This document shows, one piece after another, positions 48,618 through 58,319 of a DNA stretch of 64,000 nt; the first letter of the stretch is position 1; each line of letters starts with the position of its first letter. Origin of the DNA: Rhodopila globiformis (GTDB lineage: Bacteria > Pseudomonadota > Alphaproteobacteria > Acetobacterales > Acetobacteraceae); the NCBI RefSeq assembly GCF_002937115.1, contig NZ_NHRY01000263.1, positions 1 through 64,000 on the forward strand, in the 5' to 3' direction. Made by a program: the position numbers and the translations under genes. Below the pieces are notes generated by a model. It worked only from the letters and a program-made list of their open reading frames with translations. It was not told the origin of the DNA and made no database searches.

Positions 48618-50108
48618 ATGCTCGACATCGCCTTCGCCAAGCCGACCTTGCCGAAATCCGGCGCGTTCGCGTTGCTGGTTTATGAAGGCGAGAAACCCTC
48701 GGGTCTGTGGCAACAGGCCGACGAGGCGACCGGCGGCGCCGTGTCGCGTGCCTTCGAGGTGGCGGAATTCAAGGGTGCCAAGGGCAAGACCTGCCTGATC
48801 CTGGCGCCGGGCGCCGGCCTGACCCGGATTCTCGCCGTCGGCCTGGGCAAGCCCGCGGACCTGACCCGCAAGATCCTGGAGGAAGCCGGCGGCGCCATCG
48901 TCACCAACCTCGACAAGGAGCCGGCGGCCATCGTCGCCAACAGTGTCCTGACCGCCCAGCAAGCCGCCGACGTCGCCCTGGGCGCCGTGCTGCGCGCCTA
49001 CCGGTTCGACCGCTACCGCACCAAGGAAAAGCCGGAGGACAAGCCGAAGCTGTCGAAGCTGACCGTGCTGACGGCCGAGGCCGGCAAGGCCCGCACCGCC
49101 TGGGAGCCTCTGGAAGCGACCGCGAAGGGCATCTTCCTGTCGCGCGACCTGGTCAGCGAGCCTGCCAACACCCTGCATCCCGCCGAAATGGCCGATCGGT
49201 GCCGGGCGCTGGGCGAGCTTGGGGTCAAGGTCGAGATCCTCGGCCCGAAGGAAATGGCCAAGCTGGGTTTCGGCGCGCTGCTCGGCGTCGCCCAGGGCAG
49301 CGCCAACGAGCCGCGCATGGTGGTCATGACCTGGAACGGCGCGGCCGGCAACGGGCGCGGCAAGGCGAAGGACAAGCCGGTGGTGTTCGTCGGCAAGGGC
49401 GTCACCTTCGACACCGGCGGCATCAGCATCAAGCCGGCCGCCGGCATGGAGGACATGAAGTGGGACATGGCCGGCGCCGCGACGGTCACCGGGCTGATGG
49501 CCGCGCTGGCCGGGCGCAAGGCGAAGGTCGATGCCATCGGCCTGATCGGCCTGGTCGAGAACATGCCGTCCGGCTCCGCGCAGCGCCCCGGCGACGTCGT
49601 CACCAGCTACTCCGGCCAGACGATCGAGGTGATCAACACCGATGCCGAAGGACGCCTGGTGCTGGCGGATGTCATTTGGTATGCGCAGCAGAAGTATGAC
49701 CCAAAATTTATTGTCGATCTGGCAACTTTGACTGGCGCCATTATTATTGGCCTCGGGCATGAATACGCCGGTCTGTTCAGTAACGACGATGCCCTGGCGC
49801 AACGCCTGACGGCGGCCGGGCTGGCGACAGGCGAGCGCGTCTGGCGGATGCCGCTGGACGAGGCCTACGACAAGCAGATCAAGTCCGACATCGCCGACAT
49901 GAAGAACGTCGGCGGCCGGCCGGCCGGCTCGATCACCGCCGCGCAGTTCATCCAGCGCTTCGTCAACGGCAAGCCGTGGGCGCACCTGGATATCGCGGGC
50001 ATGGCCTGGAGCACGAAGGACGCGGCCGTCATTCCGAAAGGCGCAACGGCCTTCGGCGTCCGGCTGCTCGACCGCCTGGTGGCCGACAATTACGAATCGC
50101 AGGGATGA
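48618..50108 (+). CDS. pepA: Leucyl aminopeptidase (M17)
   Basis: A 496-aa cytosolic hexameric metallopeptidase. The N-terminal macrodomain-like part is ~1-170. The catalytic domain has VGKGVTFDTGGISIKPA (metal Lys/Asp), DMAGAATVTG, the signature NTDAEGRLVLADV and LATLTGAIIIGLG. It removes N-terminal residues from peptides and in some bacteria also binds DNA at xer sites. The ATG at 48618 is chosen because the long upstream open frame has no protein character. holC follows after 34 bases, a conserved pepA-holC pair. Confidence 0.96.
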   Translation: MLDIAFAKPTLPKSGAFALLVYEGEKPSGLWQQADEATGGAVSRAFEVAEFKGAKGKTCLILAPGAGLTRILAVGLGKPADLTRKILEEAGGAIVTNLDKEPAAIVANSVLTAQQAADVALGAVLRAYRFDRYRTKEKPEDKPKLSKLTVLTAEAGKARTAWEPLEATAKGIFLSRDLVSEPANTLHPAEMADRCRALGELGVKVEILGPKEMAKLGFGALLGVAQGSANEPRMVVMTWNGAAGNGRGKAKDKPVVFVGKGVTFDTGGISIKPAAGMEDMKWDMAGAATVTGLMAALAGRKAKVDAIGLIGLVENMPSGSAQRPGDVVTSYSGQTIEVINTDAEGRLVLADVIWYAQQKYDPKFIVDLATLTGAIIIGLGHEYAGLFSNDDALAQRLTAAGLATGERVWRMPLDEAYDKQIKSDIADMKNVGGRPAGSITAAQFIQRFVNGKPWAHLDIAGMAWSTKDAAVIPKGATAFGVRLLDRLVADNYESQG

Positions 50109-50142
50109 TGGGCGCGCATACGCGGCATCGCGGGGCAGGCGC

Positions 50143-50583
50143 GTGACCGAGATCGGTTTCTATCACCTGACCCGGTCAACCCTGGCTCAGGCGCTGCCGC
50201 GCCTGCTGGCGCGTACGCTTGCCTCCGGGCAGCGGGCGCTTGTCGTGGCGAAATCGGCCGCGGACCTCGATAGGCTGAGCGCGGCGCTGTGGGCGCAGCC
50301 GGCGTGGCTGCCGCATGGCTCGGCGGCCGAGGGGGATCCCGATCTGCAGCCGATCTGGCTCAGCCTGGCGCCGGAGGCGTTGAACGGCGCCCGTTTCCTG
50401 TTCCTGGTCGACGATGTGGCGGCGGACCGTCTGGACGAGTTTGACCGGGTATTTGCGATATTCGACGGCAACGATTCCGCTGTTGTCGAAGCCGCGCGGG
50501 CGCGGTGGAAGGCATCCAAGGCCGCGGGCCATGTGCTGACCTACTGGCAGCAGACCGAAACCGGCTGGCAGAAAAAAGCCTGA
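50143..50583 (+). CDS. holC: DNA polymerase III subunit chi
   Basis: A 146-aa protein with a GTG start (VTEIGFYHLTRSTLAQALPRLL). It has the chi fold: a helicase-like Rossmann domain with RALVVAKSAADLDRLSAALWA and ending in HVLTYWQQTETGWQKKA, where the W..GWxKK tail is typical of alphaproteobacterial HolC. Chi links the clamp-loader to SSB. It forms an operon with pepA. Confidence 0.92.
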   Translation: MTEIGFYHLTRSTLAQALPRLLARTLASGQRALVVAKSAADLDRLSAALWAQPAWLPHGSAAEGDPDLQPIWLSLAPEALNGARFLFLVDDVAADRLDEFDRVFAIFDGNDSAVVEAARARWKASKAAGHVLTYWQQTETGWQKKA

Positions 50584-50709
50584 CGAATTCTGCGGGCCGG
50601 GCTGGCTGTCCGCCTGGACGCGAGCGGCACGCGGCAGTGGCCGTCGCCTGGCAGTTCGTGCGCGCCGGTTTGTTCGGTCGGCCTGCCCAATCGGCCTACT
50701 TGGGGCGCT

Positions 50710-51693
50710 TTACCGTCGTTTCGCGGCAGGTTTCGTATTCAGCCACCACTTGACGGGTTCGGGTTCGGGACTGCTGTCCTCGACGACTCTGGCACGCCGG
50801 ATTTTCTTGTCGGCAGCCGGCGGTTCCGCAACCTGGCGCCCACGCCGCGCCGGCTCGGCCCGCTTCGGTTCGGCCCGCTTCGGTTCGACCGGCGCCGGCT
50901 CGGGCTGCTGCTTCGCGGCCTGCCGGCTGGCGGACGCGGCCGGGGAGCGTGTGGCCGCTTGTCCGGACAGCGTTCTGGCCCGTTCCTCCGCGGCCTTGCA
51001 GGCGGCCTGGGAAGCTGCCAGCGCCTTTTCGGCGGCGACGCGCGCCTGGCGCTCCTCGATCAATTGATTCTGGCAGTCCTGGACAGCATCTTCTGCCGCC
51101 TGAGCGCGTTCTTCCGCCGCGTGCAGACGTGCTTCCCATGCCTGCGCCTCGGCGCGCGTCTGGCCGATCGTCTCGCGTTCGCGACGCAATGCCTCGATCG
51201 CTTCATTCTTGGCGAGCTCGGCGTGACCGATCTTGGTCTGCAGGTCCTTGACGACCGCATGGCTCTCATTCAGCAGGCGCTCGGCCTTTTCCCGCGCCGC
51301 GGTTTCGGCGGTCAGGGCGGCCTCGGTCCGCTGCAGGCGGCTGCTGGTGGGGACGGCGACCGGCGCGACCACGCGGTGGGGCTGGCCGTCGTGTCCGGGT
51401 TCACGCCGCAGGACCGTGACCGGGATGTCGCCATCCTGGACGAACCGGCGGCGATGGAATCCGCCGCCATATCCGCCCCCGGACCGCGCCGGCTGTTCCA
51501 GCCGATCGGCTTCCGGGCGATGGCGCGGCGGCTCCCCGAGCAGCCCAAGCGCCCGGCGCATCTGCGACTCGGCCTCATCATTCGGACCGGCTTCCGCGGA
51601 TGTCGTCTGGCTGGTTAGCCGGGAATGCCTGTCCTGCTGACTGTCTTCCGTCGGCATGTCGAGGCGCAGTTTAACGTTTTCAGACAATTCCAT
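50710..51693 (-). CDS. Coiled-coil protein with basic, Pro-rich C-terminus
   Basis: A 327-aa protein, start placed at the ATG at 51693 (MELSENVKLR); a later ATG at 51657 (MPTEDSQQD) is possible. Residues ~15-115 are disordered with a Gly/Arg-rich patch (GGGYGGGFHRRR). Residues ~120-250 are a long coiled coil (RTEAALTAETAAREKAERLL, EAQAWEARLHAAEERAQAAE, EERQARVAAEKALAAS). The end is basic and Pro-rich with repeated EPKRAEPKRAEP, finishing VKWWLNTKPAAKRR. I do not recognise a family. It lies downstream of, and convergent with, holC. Confidence 0.65.
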   Translation of the reverse strand: MELSENVKLRLDMPTEDSQQDRHSRLTSQTTSAEAGPNDEAESQMRRALGLLGEPPRHRPEADRLEQPARSGGGYGGGFHRRRFVQDGDIPVTVLRREPGHDGQPHRVVAPVAVPTSSRLQRTEAALTAETAAREKAERLLNESHAVVKDLQTKIGHAELAKNEAIEALRRERETIGQTRAEAQAWEARLHAAEERAQAAEDAVQDCQNQLIEERQARVAAEKALAASQAACKAAEERARTLSGQAATRSPAASASRQAAKQQPEPAPVEPKRAEPKRAEPARRGRQVAEPPAADKKIRRARVVEDSSPEPEPVKWWLNTKPAAKRR

Positions 51694-52054
51694 CACCTGG
51701 AGATAGAGAGGGCCGAGACAGAAACAATGGCGCACCGTTCCGGCCCGTTGCTTGCCACGAGGACAATTGAATGCCAGAGCGCCAGTGACCGTGCAGAGTC
51801 GGCCTTGAAGTGGGTGCTAGGGAACAAATGGTTCAGGCTGTCCGCTCGGTTGCATGTGCGATACACATCATCTGCCGCATTGGCCAAGCGGCTGATCGTA
51901 TGATTCGCATCACCTTACATAGGCAACTTATCGAGTGCCACAAACAATAGCAAGTGATCAAGTGCATTCAAGGGTTAATCGCTCCAAGCCAGACGGCTAG
52001 CATATGGTGTGATCGTGACCACTTCGACCGTGGTCGAAAAAGGGGACGCATTGA
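51694..52054. other. Intergenic region between divergent coiled-coil and receiver genes
   Basis: 361 bases, AT-richer from 51880 to 52020 (CATAGGCAACTTATCGAGTG onward), likely holding both promoters. No gene or dispersed repeat recognised. Confidence 0.45.
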
Positions 52055-52426
52055 ATGGACCGGGACAGTGCGAGCATCGTGGCCGTCATCGACGATGACG
52101 ATGATGTCGGGGATGTCCTTGGCGGCCTGCTGGAAACAATGGGCTACCAGGTTGAAACCTACCGCTCGGGGATGGATTTCCTGTCGGACGCGCAGATGGA
52201 TCGGCTCGCCTGCCTGATCGTCGACCAGAACATGCCGCGCATGACGGGCCTGGAAATGATCGAGCGCCTGTCCGATCGCGGCTTGAATATTCCGTCATTA
52301 TTGATTACGGGGATTCACGATGCGGAGGTCGAGCGGAAGGCGGCCAGCCTGGGGGTGATGACCGTGCTGGAAAAGCCCATGTCGCATCATGAGCTGTTGC
52401 GGTTTATCTCCGTCACGGTGGGATAA
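52055..52426 (+). CDS. Stand-alone response regulator receiver protein
   Basis: A 123-aa CheY-like receiver with no output domain. The acidic pocket is VIDDDDDVGD, the phosphorylated Asp is D57 in LIVDQNMP, the switch Thr is T85 (LLITGI) and the Lys is K107 (LEKPMS). It closely resembles FixJ-type receivers. Such proteins relay phosphate or act by binding partners; no kinase is adjacent, although an internally deleted kinase lies at 31131. Start chosen at the only suitable codon after GGGGACGC. Confidence 0.9.
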   Translation: MDRDSASIVAVIDDDDDVGDVLGGLLETMGYQVETYRSGMDFLSDAQMDRLACLIVDQNMPRMTGLEMIERLSDRGLNIPSLLITGIHDAEVERKAASLGVMTVLEKPMSHHELLRFISVTVG

Positions 52427-52688
52427 GGTATTCGCATGCGGATGTTGCGCCGGCAAGGACGGCGCCGCGGTGGCTGGTTTCATATGTAATTAATTGATCT
52501 GTACAGCGCCTTCTGCCGGGTTTATTGGAAGATTGTTCGTTACTGCCCGGGCCGGCGAAGGCAGTTGTATGATCGCCGGCAAATCAACAACGAAACCGGA
52601 AGTATAGTCCTCGCTATCACAGGAACGATGCCGATCGGCGGCGGCGCCGTGTGCGGCTGCCGAACCGGGCCTGTCTTCTTGACGAATA

Positions 52689-54554
52689 TCAATAACCGGC
52701 AAGTTCAAGCTCTTCCGCAGCCGCCAGCCACTCGGTTTCGGCCGCCTCGGACTCCCTGGCGATTGCGGCCAGGCGGGCGTTGGCGGTGGTGATCTCGGCC
52801 GTGCGGCCGGGCGCATAAATGGCCGGATCGGCGAGCTTCGCCTCAATCAGGGTCCGCTCCGCCGCCAGGGCGGCGATCCGCTTCTCCGCCGCCTGCGCCT
52901 TCCTGCGCAGCGGCGCCAGGGCCGCCCGCGCTTCCGCGCGCTCACGCCGATCATCCTTGCGGGTCGCGGCGCCAGCCTTGGCCACCGGACGGCTGCGCTC
53001 CACCAGCAAGGCCCGGTAATCGTCCAGGTCGCCGTCGAACGGCCGTACCGTCCCGTCCGCCACCAGCCACAGCCGATCGGCGATGAGCTGGACGAGGTTG
53101 GGGTCGTGGGTGATCAGCAGTACAGCGCCCTGGAAATCCGCCAGCGCCTTGACCAGCGCATCGCGGGCGTCGATGTCGAGGTGGTTGGTCGGCTCGTCCA
53201 GGATCAGCAGTTGCGGCGCGTCGCGCGTCGCCAGGGCCAGCAGCAACCGCGCCTTTTCCCCGCCCGACAGGTTGGCGACCGGCGTTTCCGCCCGATCGGC
53301 GTCCAGCCCGAACCGGGCAAGATGCGCCCGGACCTTGGGCGGCGGCGCGTTCGGCAGCGCGCGGGCCATGTGGTCGACCGGGTTTTCGTCCAGCACCAGT
53401 TCCTCGGTCTGGTGCTGGGCGAAATAACCGACTTTCAGCTTCGGCCCGCGCCGCACCTCGCCCGCCAGCGGCGCCAGCCGATCGGCCAGGAGCTTGGCGA
53501 GGGTGGACTTGCCGTTGCCGTTGGCGCCGAGCAGGGCGATCCGGTCGTCCATGTCAATAGTCAGCGAAACGTTCCGCAGGACCGTCGTCGCGCCGTAGCC
53601 GATGTCGACCCGCTCCAGCGCGAGGATCGGCGGAGCGATGCGCGCCGGCTCGGGGAAGACGAACCGCGTCGGGGCGTCCTCGATGACCGCCTCGATCTGC
53701 GGCAGGCGCTCCAGCGCCTTGATCCGCGCCTGCGCCTGGCGGGCCTTGGAGGCCTTGTAGCGGAAGCGGTCGATGAAGGACTGGATGTGCGCCCGCTCGG
53801 CCGCCACGCGCTCGGCCGCCCGGGTTTGCTGCAGCGCCCGCTCGGTGCGGATACGGACGAATTCGTCGAAGCCACCGGGCGTCAGCGACAGCTTGCCCTT
53901 GTCGAGATGGGCGATCGCCTCCACCGCCCGGTCCAGCAGGCCGCGGTCGTGCGAGACGACCAGCGCGGCGCCGGGGAAGCGGGCGAGCCAGCCCTCCAGC
54001 CACATCGTCGCCTCGAGGTCGAGGTGGTTGGTGGGCTCGTCCAGCAGCAGCAGGTCGGGGTTGGCGAACAGCGCCGTCGCCAGCGCCACGCGCATCCGCC
54101 AGCCGCCGGAGAATTCCCGGACCGGCCGCGCCTGCGCCGCCTCGTCGAAGCCCAGGCCGGCCAGGATGGTCGCGGCGCGGGCGGGCGCGGAGTCGGCGGC
54201 GATGGCCAGCAGGCGCTCATGCACCTCCGCCAGCCGGTGCGGGTCCGCGGTTTCCGCCTCCGCCAGCAGGGCCAGCCGCTCGGGGTCGCCCTGCAGGACG
54301 ACGTCGATCAGCGAGTCCGGGCCTTCCGGCGCCTCCTGCCGGACGGTGGCGATGCGGGCGCGCGAGGCCAGGCGGATCTCACCGCCGTCGAGCGGCAATT
54401 CGCCGGCGATGGCGCGCAGCAGCGTGGATTTTCCCGCGCCGTTGCGGCCGACCAGGCCGATGCGGCGGCCCGCGTCGATGGTCAGGTCCGCTTCGTTCAG
54501 CAATGTGCGGCCGCCCATGCGGATGACGGCGCCGGAGATCACCAATAGGGACAT
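52689..54554 (-). CDS. ABC-F family ATP-binding cassette protein
   Basis: A 621-aa soluble protein with two ATPase domains and no membrane segments. First domain: GRNGAGKST (Walker A), FSGGWRMRVALA (signature) and LLLLDEPTNHLD (Walker B). Second domain: GANGNGKST, LSGGEKARLLLA and LLILDEPTNHLD. A charged inter-domain linker (~245-300) and a C-terminal coiled coil (RRKAQAAEKRIAALAAERTL) are typical of Uup/YheS-like ABC-F proteins, which act on the ribosome. The ATG at 54554 (MSLLVISG) is preferred to one three codons upstream. The translation factor subtype is not certain. Confidence 0.94.
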   Translation of the reverse strand: MSLLVISGAVIRMGGRTLLNEADLTIDAGRRIGLVGRNGAGKSTLLRAIAGELPLDGGEIRLASRARIATVRQEAPEGPDSLIDVVLQGDPERLALLAEAETADPHRLAEVHERLLAIAADSAPARAATILAGLGFDEAAQARPVREFSGGWRMRVALATALFANPDLLLLDEPTNHLDLEATMWLEGWLARFPGAALVVSHDRGLLDRAVEAIAHLDKGKLSLTPGGFDEFVRIRTERALQQTRAAERVAAERAHIQSFIDRFRYKASKARQAQARIKALERLPQIEAVIEDAPTRFVFPEPARIAPPILALERVDIGYGATTVLRNVSLTIDMDDRIALLGANGNGKSTLAKLLADRLAPLAGEVRRGPKLKVGYFAQHQTEELVLDENPVDHMARALPNAPPPKVRAHLARFGLDADRAETPVANLSGGEKARLLLALATRDAPQLLILDEPTNHLDIDARDALVKALADFQGAVLLITHDPNLVQLIADRLWLVADGTVRPFDGDLDDYRALLVERSRPVAKAGAATRKDDRRERAEARAALAPLRRKAQAAEKRIAALAAERTLIEAKLADPAIYAPGRTAEITTANARLAAIARESEAAETEWLAAAEELELAGY

Positions 54555-55907
54555 GGGCCGCATTTAGCGCCGGAGCGCGGGAGATGGAATGTCTGATTGC
54601 GCCGGCGGCGGCAGAGGGGGCGAAAGCCGATCGGCCGGATGCGGGCGGTCCGGGGCGGATGCGGCCCTGGTTGTCCGCAACTTTTGCCGTTGCCCAATGA
54701 TGGATGGCCGGATCGGCGGTGCTCGCCGGCGCAGCTTTCAGGACCCTGAGCGCGGTGTTCTGGCCGATTGCGGTCAACCGGTTGCCGCGGTACCCGGGTG
54801 CGGCTGTGCTGGTCCGCTTCGAAGGGGGCGGTCCGGCCAGCAATCGTCGCTCGGGCTTGCGGCATCGATCCACTTGCAGGCGCTGCCGAAGCCGCCCCCG
54901 GCCGTCGTGGGAGCGGGAGGGCTGCTGTCAATCCTGATAATGGTCATGGTGTCAAAATGAGATGCCGGGTCGCCGGAGAAACCTGGTTGAACATGCCGTC
55001 TTCGCAGTCGTTGAACAGCGCTCGCTTGCTTGCGGCAAGTAAATGCGCCACGACCGTAAGTCATCGCGCCTGGACGGCGACGTCCCCGTAGGCGTTAAAG
55101 TAGCTGGCCGGCGGCGCGATGGTTGCCAGCCTGTTATGGTCCGGACACGCCTGGCCATGACGAGGAGGCAACAGCCAGCCCTGTTCTTACAGATGCGGCC
55201 CTCCTCGCCCTGAATGCCAGGCCGCGCGGCGCAACGAGAACAGCTCGGCCACGGTCCCTCAGCTATTGCAACGAGCGGCGGTATCGTCCCGGGTGGGTCA
55301 AGGCGGCGGCGGAGCCTGGATTGGCGACCGATTTTTAACACGGAGAACGCGAAGAACCGCAGAGGGCCACGAAGGGTGTGAACGAGTCAGAGCCTGAAAA
55401 TCAACCGACTCCTGGCCGGAGCCGAAGTTGCTCCAGCATAGCGCAGGACGGTGGGGGGTCAGCTTGCAGGCATACAGCGGCGGCGTCGTCCGCTTCGGGC
55501 TACGGCCGGAGCGCCCGTCCGGACCACATGACGGTGCGGCCAGGGGCGTGCGGCCCTGGCATGGCCGGTGCCTGTTGCGGCCGACGATGGTTTACCACAG
55601 AGACACAGTGACACAGAGATTGCAACGAAGCCGTCGGCGGCGCGGCGATTCTGATCTCTGTGTCCCTGTGTCTCTGTGGTAGAATCCGCGGATTTTCCGC
55701 CAGTACAACATCGCCGATCGGCCCTGACGCCGCAGCCCGTTGCTGCGTGGAGGCACCCTTGCCGCGGCGCTTCGCGGTCCTCCGCTCTCTATGTATTGAA
55801 AATCAAGGAAGAACGAGCAGGCACGGCCGGTTCCCGTTTTGCCCGGTTACCCCCGCCTCACTTCCTGAGTAGGGTGCGCGCCGTGCCGTCGCACCCCGAG
55901 GAATCCA
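54555..55907. other. Large intergenic island between divergent ABC-F and GH42-like genes
   Basis: 1.35 kb without a supported gene. From ~55085 it carries repeat modules: a GTAGGCGTTAAAGTAGC variant, a GACGAGGAGGCAACAGCC module (~55160), a GGGTCAAGGCGGCGGCGGA module (~55298, also ~20240), an AACACGGAGAACGCGAAG module (~55339, also ~20283) and the long inverted repeat at 55594. The first 500 bases show no element I recognise. Confidence 0.6.
55594..55680. repeat. Long inverted repeat of ACACAGAG words
   Basis: Two 27-base arms (55594-55620 and 55654-55680) are complementary at 26 of 27 positions; the left begins ACCACAGAGACACAGTGACA. The loop is 33 bases. Related AACACAAAGACAC words lie near 24262, 30250 and 30337. 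Such ACACAGAG repeats occur in many bacterial genomes. Confidence 0.85.
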
Positions 55908-57749
55908 ATGCGTATCCGCCGAGCCCTTTGCCTTGCTGCCCTGCTGTCCACCGCCGGCACCGCCGCCCACGCCGAATCCTGGCGCGGCTTTCCCGTGATC
56001 GAGTGGCAGACCCGCCCCGCGCAGCAATTGGCGGCCATGAAGCACCTGGGCATCACCGCCGAGGCAATCATGGCCGATCGGCAACATCCTGATCAGCCAC
56101 GCCGGCAGGAGCTGCAGGCGGCGCAATCCGCCGGCACGGGTTTCTACGTCGAGAACATCGCCACCGATTTCTATTCCGCCTACCATCGCTGGTTTCCCGG
56201 CAAGCCGGTGAACTGGCGCTTTGTGGAAGCGCAGCAGCGCTACCGGGCGGACCCGGCGAACGACTCGCTGCTGTTCCGCGACCCCAGCCTGTCCGACCCG
56301 GCCTGGCAGGCGAGCATCCGCGAGCGGCTGATGGCCACGGTGCGCACCTATCACGCGGATCAGCCGCTGTACTACGACCTGGGTGATGAAAGCGGCATCG
56401 CCGATTTGTCGGCGTTCTGGGATTTCGACCTCTCGCCGCCCGCGCTGGCCGCCATGCGGCAGTGGTCGCAGCAGCAATATGGCTCGCTGGCGGCCCTGAA
56501 CGCCGAGTGGGGCACGCATTTCGCGCGTTGGGATGACGTGCGTCCGGAGACGACACGCCAGGCGATGCGCCGCACGGACGGCAACTTTGCCTCCTGGTCC
56601 GACTTCAAGGCGTGGATGGATGTCGCCTATGCGCAGGCATTGCGTGCCGGCACCGATGCGGTGCACGCGGCGGACCCGCAGGCCGTCGCCGGCATGGAAG
56701 GCGTGCAGGTTCCGGGCTGGGGCGGCTACAATTTCGAGACCCTGGCGCACAGCGTGGACCTGATGGAGGTCACCGGCGCCTACGGTGAAAGCCTGCCGCT
56801 GCTGCGGGCACTGAATCCCCGGCTGATCCCCATCATCACCTCGTTTTCGTCCTCGCCGGCCAGCCAGCGCCGCACCTGGCACGCGGTGCTGAACGGGGCC
56901 CGCGGGCTGGTGCTGTGGGACGAGAATGATGCGATCGTGCGGCCCGACGGCACGGTGGGGCCGGACGGCACGGCCCATGCGCCGCTGTTCGCCGCGCTGC
57001 CTCGCGTCGCGGCGCTGCTGCACGACAGCCAGCCGGCGCTGGATGCAGTGGCGATCCTGTATTCACCGGAGAGTTTCCGGCTGCAGTGGATGCTGGACCA
57101 GCAACCGAAGGGCGACGCCTGGATGCAGCGCAAGTCGGAAACCGAGCTGGAGGACAATGCCTGGCGCCATGCGCTGCACGGCTACATGCAGACGCTCAGC
57201 GGGCTGCATCTGCAGCCGCAGTTCGTCACCGGCGCCATGCTGGCGGAGCTGCACAGCAAGGTGCTGATCCTGCCCGACACGCTCGGCCTGTCGCAGCAGG
57301 AGGCGCAGGCGATCGCCCGGTTTGCCGCGCAGGGCGGCGTGGTGATCGCCGATCGGCCTGCGGGCGGCTATGACGGCCACGGCAAGCGGCTGCCGCAGCC
57401 GGTGTTCACGGCCGGCGTGGCCCGTATCGTGGCGCCGGAGGATGCCCCACAGATCACCCGGCTGCTCGGCCAGGCCGGGGTCAGCCAGCCGATTGGCGTG
57501 CGCAATCCGGATGGCAGCAACGCGGGGGACGTGACGCTCTACAGATACCGCCACCACGGTGACACCGTGGTGGCGCTGGAGCGGCAGGATCGCGGCGCGC
57601 AGGGCAGGGCGGTGGTGCTGGACTTGCCAGCGGCAATCGCCTCGGTGAGCGATGCGCGCACCGGCGCGGCCGTGGCGGGTGGCAGGCAGGTGACGGTTCA
57701 GCTTGACCCGGTGGTGCCGACGATCCTCTGGGGACACGCCCGGCCATGA
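55908..57749 (+). CDS. Exported GH42-like (beta-galactosidase-type) protein
   Basis: A 613-aa protein with a signal peptide (MRIRRALCLAALLSTAGTAAHA). The N-terminal half resembles the GH42 barrel: YYDLGDESGIADLSAFWDF, then WSQQQYGSLAALNAEWGTHF, the typical acceptor-side strand, and VDLMEVTGAYGESL further on. The following Rossmann-like part (VLILPDTLGLSQQEAQAIARFA, GGVVIADRPAG) matches the trimerisation domain of that family. Substrate and exact catalytic Glu pair are uncertain. The last codons WGHARP and the stop come from a family B repeat (from 57730), so the natural C-terminus has been replaced or extended. Confidence 0.75.
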   Translation: MRIRRALCLAALLSTAGTAAHAESWRGFPVIEWQTRPAQQLAAMKHLGITAEAIMADRQHPDQPRRQELQAAQSAGTGFYVENIATDFYSAYHRWFPGKPVNWRFVEAQQRYRADPANDSLLFRDPSLSDPAWQASIRERLMATVRTYHADQPLYYDLGDESGIADLSAFWDFDLSPPALAAMRQWSQQQYGSLAALNAEWGTHFARWDDVRPETTRQAMRRTDGNFASWSDFKAWMDVAYAQALRAGTDAVHAADPQAVAGMEGVQVPGWGGYNFETLAHSVDLMEVTGAYGESLPLLRALNPRLIPIITSFSSSPASQRRTWHAVLNGARGLVLWDENDAIVRPDGTVGPDGTAHAPLFAALPRVAALLHDSQPALDAVAILYSPESFRLQWMLDQQPKGDAWMQRKSETELEDNAWRHALHGYMQTLSGLHLQPQFVTGAMLAELHSKVLILPDTLGLSQQEAQAIARFAAQGGVVIADRPAGGYDGHGKRLPQPVFTAGVARIVAPEDAPQITRLLGQAGVSQPIGVRNPDGSNAGDVTLYRYRHHGDTVVALERQDRGAQGRAVVLDLPAAIASVSDARTGAAVAGGRQVTVQLDPVVPTILWGHARP

Positions 57750-58319
57750 CGGTGGAGCAACGGGCCGCTGCCATTTGCATCCATCGTGGTGGCCGCGCGC
57801 GGCCAGGGCGACGGCTACGCACATGCAGATCCGGACGCCTGGTTTACAGCAGACCGTAGGTCGGTTGGGACAGGACGACGGCGTTCCTTCATCGTCATGG
57901 CGGGCGGCGGCCCCATTGGCGTTAAAATAGGGCTGGCTGTTGCCTCCTCGTCATGGCTCGGCTTGTCCCTACGCAATGCACACATCCTGGAAACGAGTCG
58001 GAAATGACCGTAAAATCAAGTGCTTGCCTGGGCGCCAAGAGCGTTCCCCCATCGTCATGGCCCGGCTTGTCCGGGCCACCTATTCCAGCACTTGTGCCGC
58101 GACAGGTGGCCCGGACAAGCCGGGCCATGACGAAAGAGAAACGCAGCGGCGGACCGTTTCCGAGATGTGTGCATCCCGTAGGGACAAGCCGGGCCATGAC
58201 GGAATAGCAAGCATCGTGCCGCCGCCACGCTATTTTAACGCCAATGGGGCCGGCGCCCACCATGACGTGGATGGGCCGGTGCCCTGCATCCAATAACGCG
58301 GTTATTCCCTGACGGACCC
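57750..58319. other. Repeat-rich gap between convergent GH42-like and phaZ genes
   Basis: Contains the end of a half family B repeat (57730-57760), a CAGCAGACCGTAGGTCGG module (~57846), GGCGTTAAAATAGGGC (~57918), an inverted TTCCGACTCG-type module (~57985), family A copy 5 (58054-58131), a CGGACCGTTTCCGAGATG module (~58149) and an inverted TTAAAATAG module (~58228). No gene. Confidence 0.7.
58054..58131. repeat. Palindromic repeat, family A (copy 5)
   Basis: Both arms and the CAGCACTTGTGCCGCGACAG centre match copy 1 at 20669 with almost no change. Confidence 0.92.
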
